Assembly: GCF_000716875.1 (NCBI RefSeq)
Contig: NZ_JNWQ01000023.1
Location: 1 to 64,000, forward strand
DNA from: Streptomyces novaecaesareae
GTDB lineage: Bacteria; Actinomycetota; Actinomycetes; Streptomycetales; Streptomycetaceae
Reading direction: 5' to 3'
DNA: 64,000 nt
The notes beneath the pieces are model-generated. The model had not been told where the DNA came from, ran no database searches, and saw nothing but the letters and a program-made list of their open reading frames with translations. Below, one piece after another: positions 44,249-52,972 of this stretch. The position numbers and the translations under genes were made by a program. Within the stretch, counting starts at the first letter, position 1, and every line of letters starts with the position of its first letter.

Positions 44249-45028
44249 TCAGTGCTTCAGGATCTTGGACAGGAAGTCCCGGGCGCGCTCGCTCTCGGGG
44301 GCTCTGAAGAAGTCCTCCGGGGCGCGGTCCTCGACGATCCGGCCGTCCGCCATGAACACCACCCGGTTCGCGGAGGCCCGGGCGAAGCCCATCTCGTGGG
44401 TGACCACGACCATCGTCATGCCCTCGTGCGCGAGCTGGCGCATGACGTCCAGCACCTCGTTGATCATCTCGGGGTCGAGCGCCGAGGTGGGCTCGTCGAA
44501 CAGCAGCGCCTTGGGGTCCATGGCGAGCGCGCGGGCGATCGCGACCCGCTGCTGCTGGCCGCCGGAGAGCTGGGCCGGGTACTTGTCGGCCTGCGACGCG
44601 AGACCGACCCGCTCCAGCAGCGCGCGGGACTTGGTCTCCGCCTCCGCCTTGGGCCGGCCGCGGACCTTGATCTGCGCGAGCGAGACGTTCTGCAACACGG
44701 TCTTGTGCGCGAACAGGTTGAAGGACTGGAACACCATGCCGACCTCGGCCCGCAGCCGGGCGAGCCCCTTGCCCTCCTCGGGCAGCGGTTCGCCGTCGAT
44801 CAGGATGGTGCCGTTCTCGATCGGTTCCAGCCGGTTGATCGCGCGGCAGAGCGTGGACTTGCCGGATCCTGACGGACCGATGACCACGACGACCTCGCCG
44901 CGGCCCACCGTCAGTTCGATGTCCTGCAACACGTGCAGGTCCCCGAAGTGCTTGTTGACCCCGCGCATCTCGATGAGCGGGGTGAAGGCCGAGGGGCCGC
45001 CCTGGGACGGCCCGGGAGCTGAGGTCAC
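44249..45028 (-). CDS. gluA: Glutamate-type ABC transporter ATPase (GluA-like)
   Basis: A 259-residue ATPase. Walker A GPSGSGKST (51-59), signature LSGGQQQR (154-161), Walker B ALLFDEPTSALD (Glu179) and H-loop histidine are intact. The GTG at 45028 overlaps the LapA-domain gene by 4 bases. An internal ATG at residue 21 is an alternative start. Confidence 0.92.
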   Translation of the reverse strand: MTSAPGPSQGGPSAFTPLIEMRGVNKHFGDLHVLQDIELTVGRGEVVVVIGPSGSGKSTLCRAINRLEPIENGTILIDGEPLPEEGKGLARLRAEVGMVFQSFNLFAHKTVLQNVSLAQIKVRGRPKAEAETKSRALLERVGLASQADKYPAQLSGGQQQRVAIARALAMDPKALLFDEPTSALDPEMINEVLDVMRQLAHEGMTMVVVTHEMGFARASANRVVFMADGRIVEDRAPEDFFRAPESERARDFLSKILKH

Positions 45029-45270
45029 CGGTTGCGCCGCCCCTTCAGCAGCCAGCCCAGCACTCCGCCCGCGACGAGCGTGGCCAGCAGCGCGATCCAG
45101 AGCGGCGCGGTGACGGTGAACACCCAGAACTGGATCTTCACCTTGTCGAGGTTGGCGAACAGGAACCACACGGCGAGGATGACGATGACGCCGATCCCGA
45201 CGTAGCGCGTGGGGATCCCGCCGATCTCACCGCGCGGGGAGCGGGACGAGCCGTCCGAAGTCTTGGTCAC
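45025..45270 (-). CDS. LapA-domain (DUF1049) small membrane protein
   Basis: An 81-residue protein with two membrane segments (VGIGVIVILAVWFLFANL and PLWIALLATLVAGGVLGWLL) and a C-terminal KGRRNR tail, the LapA/DUF1049 pattern. Possible role in envelope or lipopolysaccharide-like assembly is known only for distant Gram-negative members. The GTG at 45270 was chosen because the next upstream start lies inside a terminator hairpin. It overlaps gluA by 4 bases and so heads that operon. Confidence 0.8.
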   Translation of the reverse strand: MTKTSDGSSRSPRGEIGGIPTRYVGIGVIVILAVWFLFANLDKVKIQFWVFTVTAPLWIALLATLVAGGVLGWLLKGRRNR

Positions 45271-45333
45271 CGGAGCAGTCTGCGGGCCGGGCCGCCGTTT
45301 TGCCCGGATACGCGCCCTTCCGGGCCAGGGAGT

Positions 45334-45367
45334 AACCCGCACGGGGCAATCCGACCCCGTGCGGGTT
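45334..45367 (-). terminator. Terminator of the ABC exporter genes
   Basis: Perfect 13-bp stem (45334-45346 with 45355-45367) with an 8-base loop, 50 bases past the exporter stop on the minus strand and ahead of the LapA-domain gene. Confidence 0.88.
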
Positions 45368-45416
45368 TGAGCTCCGGCGCGACCGGTCGTGCCCTACCGC
45401 TCGCGCCCTCGCATCC

Positions 45417-47189
45417 CTACCGCTCGTCCCGCCACGAGCGCCAGAGCGCCGCGTACGGTCCGCCCGCCGCGACCAGCTCCGGGTGGCTGCCGTACTCGCT
45501 GATCCGCCCGCCCTCGACCACCGCGATCACGTCCGCGTCGTGCGCGGTGTGCAAGCGGTGGGCGATGGCGATGACCGTCCGGCCCTCCAGCACGCGGGAG
45601 AGCGAGCGCTCCAGGTGCCGGGCGGCGCGCGGGTCGAGCAGCGAGGTGGCCTCGTCCAGCACCAGGGTGTGCGGATCGGCCAGCACGAGCCGGGCCAGCG
45701 CCAGTTGCTGGGCCTGCGGCGGGGTCAGCGAGGTGCCGCCCGAGCCCACCTCGGTGTCCAGCCCCTCCGGCAGGGCGTCCACCCAGGCACCGGCGTCCAC
45801 CGCGTCCAGCGCGGCCCGCAGCTCGGTGTCGTCCGCGTCGGGCGCGGCCAGCCGCAGGTTGTCCCGCAGGGTGCCGACGAAGACGTGGTGCTCCTGGTTC
45901 ACCAGGGCCACCTCGGCGCGCACCCGCTCGGCCGGCATCCGCGACAGCGCCGCCCCGCCGAGGGTCACACTGCCGCCGCCGGGGGCGTAGATCCCGGCCA
46001 GCAGCCGCCCGAGGGTGGACTTTCCCGCCCCGGACGGCCCGACCAGCGCGACCCTGCTGCCCGGGGCGACGTCCAGGCTGATCCCGTGCAGGACGTCCGC
46101 GCCCTCGCGGTAGCCGAACCGGACGTCCCGGGCCTCCACCCGGCGGCCGTCCGGGCGGGCGGACTCGTCCCCCTCGTGCTCCGGCACCTCGCGCACGCCG
46201 ACCAGCCGGGCCAGCGAGGCCTGCCCGATCTGCAGCTCGTCGTACCAGCGCAGGATCAGGTCCACCGGGCCGGTCAGCATCTGCGCGTACAGCACGCCGG
46301 TGGTCAACTGGCCGACGGTGATCCAACCCCGGAGTGTGAACAGCCCACCGAGCACCAGCGTCGCGAGCACCGCCGCGGTGTAGACCGCGTCGATGGTCGG
46401 GAACCAGACCGAGCGCAGCCACAGGGTGTAGCGCTCCCAGGCCAGCCACTCGCGCAGCTTGCGGTCGGTCAGCCGGATCCGCTCGTCACCCAACCGCAGC
46501 GCCTCGACCGTCCGCCCGGCGTCCACCGTCTCGGCCAGGACGGTGTTCACCGCGGCGTACCCGGCCGACTCGTTGCGGTAGGACTGCGGCGCGCGCCGGA
46601 AGTACCAGCGGGAGGTGGCCAGCAGCAGCGGCAGGCCGACCAGCGAGGTCAGCGCGAGCACCGGCGAGGTGACCAGCAGCGCGCCGAGCAGCAGCAGCAA
46701 CGACACCACCGCGACGGCGAGTTCGGGCACCGCCTCGCGGACCGACTTGTCCAGCCGGTCGACGTCCGTGGTGCCCCGGGAGACCAGGTCCCCCGTGCCG
46801 GCCCGCTCCAGCACGCCGGTCGGCAGCGCGACCGAGCGGACCAGGAAGTCCTCGCGCAGGTCGGCCAGCACCCGCTCGCCGAGCACCGCGCCGCGCATCC
46901 GCGACCAGCCGGTGAAGGCGGCCTGCGCCACCAACGCCAGCAGGTACCAGGCGACGGCCACCGTGATCGTGGACCCGGTGGTGCCGGTGGCCAGCGACTC
47001 GACCAGGCTGCCGAGCACCCACGGCCCGACCAGCCCGGCCAGCGTGGCCACCGAGTGCAGCGCCACCACCACGGAGAACCCGCCGCGGTGCCGCCGCGCG
47101 AGCAGGATCAGGTACCCGCGCACGGCGGCCGGCGAGCCGACCGGCAGGGTGGCGGTCGGCCCCTGCTCCTCATGGACGGGGGGCTTCAT
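45417..47189 (-). CDS. ABC exporter half, canonical Walker A but degenerate signature
   Basis: A 590-residue type I ABC exporter (six membrane segments in residues 25-310, NBD from 350). Walker A GPSGAGKST (384-392), Walker B LVLDE (Glu513) and H-loop His544 are canonical. The signature that should read LSGGQ is LTPPQ (488-492). Together with the partner encoded just upstream this gives a heterodimer with one normal and one dead ATP site. Substrate unknown (lipid, peptide or drug). The ATG at 47189 is preceded by GAGGAG about 9 bases upstream. Confidence 0.92.
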   Translation of the reverse strand: MKPPVHEEQGPTATLPVGSPAAVRGYLILLARRHRGGFSVVVALHSVATLAGLVGPWVLGSLVESLATGTTGSTITVAVAWYLLALVAQAAFTGWSRMRGAVLGERVLADLREDFLVRSVALPTGVLERAGTGDLVSRGTTDVDRLDKSVREAVPELAVAVVSLLLLLGALLVTSPVLALTSLVGLPLLLATSRWYFRRAPQSYRNESAGYAAVNTVLAETVDAGRTVEALRLGDERIRLTDRKLREWLAWERYTLWLRSVWFPTIDAVYTAAVLATLVLGGLFTLRGWITVGQLTTGVLYAQMLTGPVDLILRWYDELQIGQASLARLVGVREVPEHEGDESARPDGRRVEARDVRFGYREGADVLHGISLDVAPGSRVALVGPSGAGKSTLGRLLAGIYAPGGGSVTLGGAALSRMPAERVRAEVALVNQEHHVFVGTLRDNLRLAAPDADDTELRAALDAVDAGAWVDALPEGLDTEVGSGGTSLTPPQAQQLALARLVLADPHTLVLDEATSLLDPRAARHLERSLSRVLEGRTVIAIAHRLHTAHDADVIAVVEGGRISEYGSHPELVAAGGPYAALWRSWRDER

Positions 47190-47221
47190 GACGTACTCCT
47201 CGTGTGCGTCGCACGGCAGTT

Positions 47222-47318
47222 GACGGACCGGCCCACGGACCGGCCCCCAGACCGGTTCACCGGCCGGCTCCCCGGCCGGCTCACGGACCTATTCACGGAC
47301 CTGTTCACGGACCTGTTC
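47222..47318. repeat. 12-base degenerate repeat between the two exporter genes
   Basis: Units CACGGACCTATT, CACGGACCTGTT, CACGGACCTGTT at 47282-47317, with decayed GGACCGG-type units leftwards. The last unit contains the stop codon of the upstream exporter gene. Spacer of about 127 bases otherwise empty. Confidence 0.8.
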
Positions 47319-49092
47319 ACACGGCCTCACCCACCGGCTGGGCCGCCGCCTCGTCGCGGGTGACCACGGCCCGGTAGGCCGGCTCGGACCGCATCAGCTC
47401 CCGGTGCCGCCCGGCCGCGGCCACCCGGCCGTCGCGCAGCAGCACCACCCGGTCCGCCTGGTCGAGCAGCAGCGGGCTGGTCGCGAACACCACGGTGGTG
47501 CGGCCCGCCCGGGTGTCCCGCAGCCCGGTGGCGATCCTGGACTCGGTGTGGGCGTCCACCGCGCTGGTCGGCTCGTCCAGCACCAGGACCGGCGGGTCCG
47601 CCAACAGGGCCCGGGCCAGGGCGAGCCGCTGGCGCTGCCCACCGGACAGCGAGCGCCCGCGCTCGGTGATCCGGGCGCGCATCGGGTCGCCCGCGCACTC
47701 CGGCGAGCCGTCCACCAGCGCCTCCAGCACGTCGTCCGACCGGGCGGCGGCCAGCGCCTCGGGCGCCGAGAGCCGGCCCGAGGACGGGACGTCGAACAGT
47801 TCGGCCAGCGTGCCCGAGAGCAGCACCGGCTCCTTGTCGTGGACCAGCACCGCCACCCTGGCCTCGGCCAGCGGCACCGTGTCCAGTTCCGTACCGCCGA
47901 GCCGCACGGAGGGCTGCTCCTGCTCGCCCTCGGCCAGCGGGACGTGGCCGCCGAGCCGTTCGGCGAGCGCCCCCGCGAAGTCCGGGTCTCCGCAGACCAC
48001 CGCGGTCAGCTCGCCGGCCCGCGCGGTGAGCCCGCTCACCGGGTCGTGGAGGTCGGCCTTGGCCGGCCTGGTCAGCGAGGCCTCGGCCGCGCCCACGGTC
48101 CGGCTGAGCGACAGCACCCGGGCGGCCCGCCCGGAGGAGACCCGGGCGACGCTCCAGGCATGCGCCGCCTCGCCCAGGATCCGTAGCGGCGCCGCCAGGA
48201 AGGCGGTCGCGCCGTACACCGCGATCAGGGTGCCGACGGCGAGCTCGCCGGAGGCCGCCAGCCGGGCTCCGTACCACGTGACACCGACCACGAACAGGCC
48301 TGGCAGCAGTACCTGTTGGGCCTGCATCAGGGACCAGATCCGGGCCGATCGCACGGCCGCCGCCCGGACCTTCTGGGACGCGGCCCGGTACCGCTCCAGG
48401 AACAGCTCCTCGCCGCCGATGCCGCGCAGCACCCGCAGCCCGGCCACCGTGTCGGCGGCCAGCTCGGTGGCCTTTCCGCCCAGCGCGCGCTGCTGCTCGT
48501 AGCGCCGCTCGAACGGCCCGATCAACGGCCAGACCGAGGCGGCCAGGACCGGGACGCCGAGCAGCACCCCGACGCCCAGCACCGGCTCGACCACCAGCAC
48601 CACCGAGCTGACGGCCAGCCAGACGATCACCGCGGACCGGACCCGGGCGACCAGCTCGACGTACCAGGCGATCCGCTCGACGTCCCCGCTGCCGACCGCG
48701 ACGACCTCTCCGGTGGCGATCCGACGGGACAGCCCGGCCCCGAGGTGCGAGGCCTGCCGCGCCACCAACTGCCGCACCTGGCACGCGGCGTGCATCCAGT
48801 TCCAGACCGCCTGGCGGTGCGCCAGGACGGTGCCCGTAGCGGCGCCCGCGGCGAGCAGCAGGGCGAGCCCGCCGGCCCGCCAGATCCCGCCGGCGTCACC
48901 GTCGACGGCGGCCTGCACACCCAGGCCGAGCGGTATCGGCAGGGCGGCCTGACACCCCATCTCGAGCAGGGTCCACCAGGTGGCGAGCAACTGCCCGCGC
49001 CGCTGGCTGCGCTGCAGCCAGCGCAGGAAGGCCATGGGTGAGGCGAGGTCGGGACTGCCGGGATCGGCCAACGGCAGGGAGGAGAGCGGCAT
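47317..49092 (-). CDS. ABC exporter half, degenerate Walker A, canonical signature
   Basis: A 591-residue type I ABC exporter. The membrane domain is normal, with about six segments. In the NBD the Walker A position reads GDPDFAGAL (368-376), lacking the P-loop lysine and GK(S/T). The H-loop His is Ser539 (FATSP). The signature LSGGQ (482-486) and Walker B LVLDE (Glu507) are intact. These losses complement those in the partner gene downstream. It starts at 49092 behind GGAGTG. First gene of the two-gene transcript. Confidence 0.92.
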   Translation of the reverse strand: MPLSSLPLADPGSPDLASPMAFLRWLQRSQRRGQLLATWWTLLEMGCQAALPIPLGLGVQAAVDGDAGGIWRAGGLALLLAAGAATGTVLAHRQAVWNWMHAACQVRQLVARQASHLGAGLSRRIATGEVVAVGSGDVERIAWYVELVARVRSAVIVWLAVSSVVLVVEPVLGVGVLLGVPVLAASVWPLIGPFERRYEQQRALGGKATELAADTVAGLRVLRGIGGEELFLERYRAASQKVRAAAVRSARIWSLMQAQQVLLPGLFVVGVTWYGARLAASGELAVGTLIAVYGATAFLAAPLRILGEAAHAWSVARVSSGRAARVLSLSRTVGAAEASLTRPAKADLHDPVSGLTARAGELTAVVCGDPDFAGALAERLGGHVPLAEGEQEQPSVRLGGTELDTVPLAEARVAVLVHDKEPVLLSGTLAELFDVPSSGRLSAPEALAAARSDDVLEALVDGSPECAGDPMRARITERGRSLSGGQRQRLALARALLADPPVLVLDEPTSAVDAHTESRIATGLRDTRAGRTTVVFATSPLLLDQADRVVLLRDGRVAAAGRHRELMRSEPAYRAVVTRDEAAAQPVGEAV

Positions 49093-49621
49093 GACACTCC
49101 GATACGAACGGTGCGGAGGTACGGGGGAACACGTGGCACACGGGGAACACGGGTGCGAACGGGCACGCGCCGTACGGCACGGCGGCCCGGCTCACCCGAA
49201 CGGCCCGAGCCGACGGGCGACGGCTGCGCGGCGCGAGGGCGCGGCGACTCGACACGTCCGGCGGGAGCACCGGACGGACACGGGAAGGGCACGAAGGGCC
49301 CTGATTTCAGGAGGTCATGTCCGCGAGCCTGCCAACCCCGATGTGACCTGCGCAACAGGTTTTCCGTCGCCGCACCCGACCGCCCGAACGACGGACCCCC
49401 GGTCGACCACCCGCCCGACCACCCCACCCGCGCACACCCGCCCACGCAGCCTCACCAGGGGCCTCCGATGCCACCCCCCGACGGGCCTCGACCCCCCGAC
49501 ACCCCCGCCCGAGCCCCTGCAAACCTTCGCCCAAAATTCGCCCATTCGGCGGGAACAATCCCGTTCCACAGCCAGTTGCCCCCCACTGGAAGCACCAACG
49601 ACCAGGAGGGCACCCCGTCCC
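49093..49621. other. Divergent region between ABC exporter and aldo-keto reductase
   Basis: 529 bases. The left part near 49093-49320 is rich in ACGGG and GAACACG elements. The right half is C-rich and purine-poor. A nested inverted repeat (CGGGA and GGAAC with their complements) lies around 49549-49565, ahead of the reductase gene. An SD-like AGGAGG precedes an ATG at 49318 but leads to only nine codons. No gene called. Confidence 0.6.
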
Positions 49622-50485
49622 GTGAGCAACATCCCGAGCGTCACCCTCAATGACGGCGCGCAGATCCCGCAGCTCGGCTTCGGCGTGTGGCAGGTCCCGG
49701 ACGGCGAGGCCACCGCCGCCGTGCGCTCCGCGATCGAGGCGGGCTACCGCTCCATCGACACCGCCGCCATCTACGAGAACGAGGCAGGCACCGGGGCGGC
49801 GATCGCCGAGGCACTGACGGGCGGCGTCGCCCGCGAGGACCTCTACATCACCACCAAGCTGTGGAACTCCGGCACCCGCGACTGGTCCGGCGAGCAGGGC
49901 CGCGACGCGGTGCTGCGCGAGTTCGACGCCTCGCTGGCCAAGCTCGGCCTCGACTACCTCGACCTGTACCTGATCCACTGGCCGCGCCCGATGCACGGCA
50001 GCTACCTGAACGTCTGGAAGGCGCTTGAGCAGCTGAAGGCGGACGGCCGGGTCAAGTCGATCGGCGTCTCCAACTTCGGCACCGAGCAGCTGACCCGCCT
50101 GCTCGACGAGGCCTCGGTCGTCCCGGTGCTGAACCAGGTCGAGCTGCACCCGTACTTCCCGCAGGAGGAGCTGCGCGCCTTCCACGCCCAGCACGGCATC
50201 GCCACCGAGGCGTGGAGCCCGCTGGGTCAGGGCGGCGAGCTGCTCGCCGAGCCGGCCCTGGTGAAGATCGCCGAGAAGCACGGCCGTACGGTCGCCCAGG
50301 TCGTGCTCCGCTGGCACCTGCAGAGCGGCGTGATCGCCATCCCGAAGTCGGTCACCCCGTCCCGGATCCGGGAGAACCTGGACGTCGCCGGCTTCGAGCT
50401 GGACGCCGAGGACCTCACCGCGATCGCCGCCGTCGCCACCGGCAAGCGCATCGGGCCGGACCCGCAGGGCTTCGACTGGAACTGA
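49622..50485 (+). CDS. Aldo/keto reductase
   Basis: A 287-residue NADPH-dependent AKR (2,5-diketo-gluconate reductase type). The catalytic tetrad is visible as Asp46, Tyr51, Lys79 and His119 (IDTAAIY, TTKLW, LIHWP). The cofactor segment VIAIPKSVTPSRIRENL is near the C-terminus. The GTG at 49622 follows AGGAGGG at about 11 bases. Substrate uncertain. Confidence 0.93.
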   Translation: MSNIPSVTLNDGAQIPQLGFGVWQVPDGEATAAVRSAIEAGYRSIDTAAIYENEAGTGAAIAEALTGGVAREDLYITTKLWNSGTRDWSGEQGRDAVLREFDASLAKLGLDYLDLYLIHWPRPMHGSYLNVWKALEQLKADGRVKSIGVSNFGTEQLTRLLDEASVVPVLNQVELHPYFPQEELRAFHAQHGIATEAWSPLGQGGELLAEPALVKIAEKHGRTVAQVVLRWHLQSGVIAIPKSVTPSRIRENLDVAGFELDAEDLTAIAAVATGKRIGPDPQGFDWN

Positions 50486-50577
50486 CCCCAGCCCAGGCAC
50501 TGACCCAGCCGTCGCAGGCCCCGTACCCGGGCTCCCGCGACGGCGCAGGGCCTCTCGGGCCCTGACAGCCGGTCACA

Positions 50578-50618
50578 CCGAAGACCGCCCACACCATTCA
50601 GGAGCGGGCGGTCTTCGG
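50578..50618. terminator. Bidirectional terminator, AKR / double MarR
   Basis: Perfect 13-bp stem (50578-50590 with 50606-50618) with a 15-base loop, between the convergent aldo/keto reductase and MarR genes. Confidence 0.85.
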
Positions 50619-50701
50619 CGTGCCACGATTCACCGGGCCGACAGCGACAGGCTCTCGGTCATTTGGCGAATCGTTTTGGCTGTTGTTCCCAAGGCTTGGC
50701 C

Positions 50702-51598
50702 TTAAAGCCTTGCCGCCTTGGCGATGAGTGCGAGCGCAGCCTCGTGCTCGCCGTCCTCCAGCGGAGCCAGCAGCAGCCGCTGGACCTCGGCCACCCCGGC
50801 GGCCGAGCGGTGCAGCAGGTCCTGTCCCGCCGGTGAGAGCGAGAGCAGGTTGCGCCGACCGTCCGAGGGGTCACGCCTGCGCTGCACCAGACCTCGGCGC
50901 ACCAGCCGGCTCACCATCTCGGCCATCGTGGCCTTGTCCAGCGAGGCCAGCTCGCCGACCGTGCGCTGGTCGGCGCCCGGTTCCAGCTCCAGCGCGTCCA
51001 GCACCGCGTACTGCGGGGCCGTCAGCTCGGAGCCGACGTGCTCCGACCAGAGCTTGGTGTGCACCTGCTGGCTCACCCTGATCAGGTAGCCGATCGCCCG
51101 CTGGGCGTCCAGTATCGGCCGCGCGTCCGTGAAGACGGCGACCGCGGCGGGCTCCAGCCTGGCTATCTTGGCCATCACCCGGACGACCTCGACCTGCTCC
51201 TCCGCGCTGAGCGGCTCGAACAGGACGCGCTGCACGCGGACCACACCTCCGGTGGCCTCGCGCACCGCCTGGGCGCCGCTCTGCGAGAGTGCGAGCAGCT
51301 TGCGCCGGCCGTCGGCCGGGTCGCGCCTGCGCAGCACCAGGCCGCGGCGGACCAGCCGCGCGACCATCTCGGCCATCGTGGCCTTGTCCAGCGAGGCGCG
51401 CTCGCCGACCGTCCGCTGGTCCGCACCCGGTTCGAGGGCCAGGACCAACAGCACGGCGAACTGTGGAGCCGTGAGATCGGCTCCGACGTGCTCGGACCAC
51501 AGACGGGTGTGAACCTGCTGTGCAACACGAATCAGGTGCCCGGGCGACTGCTGCAGTCGCGCGGACACGCGGGTTGTCGGGATCTCCCCCAGCACCAT
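50702..51598 (-). CDS. Tandem double-MarR regulator (fused duplication)
   Basis: A 298-residue protein made of two complete MarR winged-helix domains, residues 20-147 and 170-297, exactly 150 residues apart. By eye about 70% of positions agree over the core 110 residues; the recognition-helix part (ASLDKATMAEMV, RLVRRGLV, RRRDP) is nearly unchanged. Ordinary MarR proteins are about 150 residues and dimerise, so this may be a single-chain pseudo-dimer or may dimerise to a four-headed form. The ATG at 51598 has only a weak SD. A 6-1-6 palindrome lies 17 bases upstream. Confidence 0.93.
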   Translation of the reverse strand: MVLGEIPTTRVSARLQQSPGHLIRVAQQVHTRLWSEHVGADLTAPQFAVLLVLALEPGADQRTVGERASLDKATMAEMVARLVRRGLVLRRRDPADGRRKLLALSQSGAQAVREATGGVVRVQRVLFEPLSAEEQVEVVRVMAKIARLEPAAVAVFTDARPILDAQRAIGYLIRVSQQVHTKLWSEHVGSELTAPQYAVLDALELEPGADQRTVGELASLDKATMAEMVSRLVRRGLVQRRRDPSDGRRNLLSLSPAGQDLLHRSAAGVAEVQRLLLAPLEDGEHEAALALIAKAARL

Positions 51599-51614
51599 GT
51601 ATCCGTCCCGATGT

Positions 51615-51627
51615 CACACCCGGTGTG
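51615..51627. promoter_or_regulatory. Candidate operator of the double MarR
   Basis: Perfect 6-1-6 inverted repeat CACACCCGGTGTG just ahead of the double-MarR start, in a region with further GTGTG/CACCC half-sites. Confidence 0.55.
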
Positions 51628-51842
51628 TGTGGGACACCCGGGTGGGGCAGTAACGGCGAGTGGGCGTCCAGCTATGAGGGAGGGCGCTCCAGCCGTGCAG
51701 CCGGTGGCTGCTGGCGGACACTATACAAACGGCGGGCCCTTGCTGGCAGGCAGGGGCGGATAGTAGACGCAGGTTCGGCAACATTGGCATATTTACGCGC
51801 CGCGAACTACTTGCAGTAACCCGTTCTCAGCAGAAACCCGAC

Positions 51843-51910
51843 CGGTCGGTCCTTACCGACCGTCACCTGCGTCTCTCCGCTCTGGTCGCGCTCCCTACCC
51901 GCCGGTAGGG
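51843..51910. promoter_or_regulatory. Two operator-like inverted repeats before the FabG-like gene
   Basis: CGGTCGGT-CCTT-ACCGACCG (51843-51862) and CCCTACC-CGCC-GGTAGGG (51893-51910), each with a 4-base centre. They lie 63-130 bases ahead of the start. TACC-N4-GGTA patterns are frequent TetR-type operators for lipid genes; which regulator acts here is unknown. Confidence 0.5.
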
Positions 51911-51972
51911 TGTGGCCACCCTCTCCGGGGGCTCTCCCCCGGAGGCAACCCCCGAGAGAGACGAGAGCGAGC

Positions 51973-52740
51973 ATGACCGAGCAGAGCAGCACCCCCCGGG
52001 TCGCCGTCGTCACCGGTGCCGCCCGCGGCCTGGGTGCCGCCACCGCCGTCCGGCTGGCCGCCGACGGCTACGCGGTCGCCGTCCTGGACCTGGACGAGGC
52101 GGCCGGCAAGGACACCGTCGACCGGATCACCGCCGCGGGCGGAAAGGCCCTGGCCGTCGGTGCCGACGTCTCGGACGCCGAGCAGGTCCAGACCGCCGTC
52201 GACCGCGTGGTCGCCGAGCTCGGCACCCCCGTGGTCCTGGTCAACAACGCGGGCGTGCTCCGCGACAACCTGCTCTTCAAGATGTCCGAGTCCGACTGGG
52301 ACACGGTCATGAACGTTCACCTCCGCGGCGCCTTCCTGATGACCCGCGCGGTGCAGAAGCACATGGTCGACGCCGGTTTCGGCCGCATCGTCAACCTGTC
52401 CTCCTCCTCCGCCCAGGGCAACCGCGGCCAGGCCAACTACTCGGCCGCCAAGGCGGGCCTGCAGGGCTTCACCAAGACTTTGGCCATTGAGCTGGGCAAG
52501 TTCGGCATCACCGCCAACGCCGTCGCCCCCGGCTTTATCGCCACGGACATGACAGCAGCCACCGCGGCCCGGGTCGGCATGGACTTCGAAGACTTCAAGC
52601 GGGCTGCCGCCTCTCAGATCCCGGTCCAGCGCGTTGGTCTGCCTGAGGACGTGGCCCACACGATCTCCTTCCTGGCCAGCGAGGGCGCCGGCTTCGTCTC
52701 CGGCCAGGTGATCTACGTCGCGGGCGGCCCCCTCGACTGA
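51973..52740 (+). CDS. 3-oxoacyl-ACP reductase-like SDR (FabG family)
   Basis: A 255-residue classical SDR. The cofactor motif TGAARGLG (14-21), NNAG (91-94), catalytic Ser in LSSSSAQG, and YxxxK with Tyr156 and Lys160 are all present; the C-terminus VSGQVIYVAGG is typical of FabG. It is monocistronic between an operator-rich region and a terminator, away from fatty-acid synthase genes, so it may serve a side pathway. Confidence 0.92.
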   Translation: MTEQSSTPRVAVVTGAARGLGAATAVRLAADGYAVAVLDLDEAAGKDTVDRITAAGGKALAVGADVSDAEQVQTAVDRVVAELGTPVVLVNNAGVLRDNLLFKMSESDWDTVMNVHLRGAFLMTRAVQKHMVDAGFGRIVNLSSSSAQGNRGQANYSAAKAGLQGFTKTLAIELGKFGITANAVAPGFIATDMTAATAARVGMDFEDFKRAAASQIPVQRVGLPEDVAHTISFLASEGAGFVSGQVIYVAGGPLD

Positions 52741-52764
52741 GCACGGAACCTACACAGGGTTACC

Positions 52765-52803
52765 ACGGAGCGGGAAGCCGGGCGGGCCGGCCTCCCGCTC
52801 CGT
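52765..52803 (+). terminator. Terminator of the FabG-like gene
   Basis: 11-bp perfect outer stem (52765-52775 with 52793-52803) with further G/C pairing inside, followed by TTCCTTT. Confidence 0.9.
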
Positions 52804-52972
52804 TTCCTTTACCGGCGCTTTTGCAGAATCATTCGAAGACCACACTGATATTCGATCCGGGAATAGCGGAAATCACCCCCTGAGCCACCCCCGGGATGGC
52901 CTAATTGTCGATTTCACGGGAAAATGACAATTACCCCCGAAATGGCTCTGTCCGGCTGGGTAAGGTCACCCC

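Larger units (their letters stand above)
51599..51972. other. Divergent region, double MarR / FabG-like
   Basis: 374 bases with an AT-rich middle (51770-51800). It holds the MarR palindrome (51615) and two inverted repeats close to the reductase gene (51843, 51893). No gene seen. Confidence 0.65.

Noticed and set aside
45271..45342. Upstream start of the LapA-domain gene at 45342
   Set aside because: It lies inside a perfect 13-bp terminator hairpin, so it cannot be a sensible translation start.
49312..49347. AGGAGG followed by an ATG and a nine-codon frame ending in TGA
   Set aside because: The spacing is only two bases and the peptide has no amino-acid bias suggesting attenuation.
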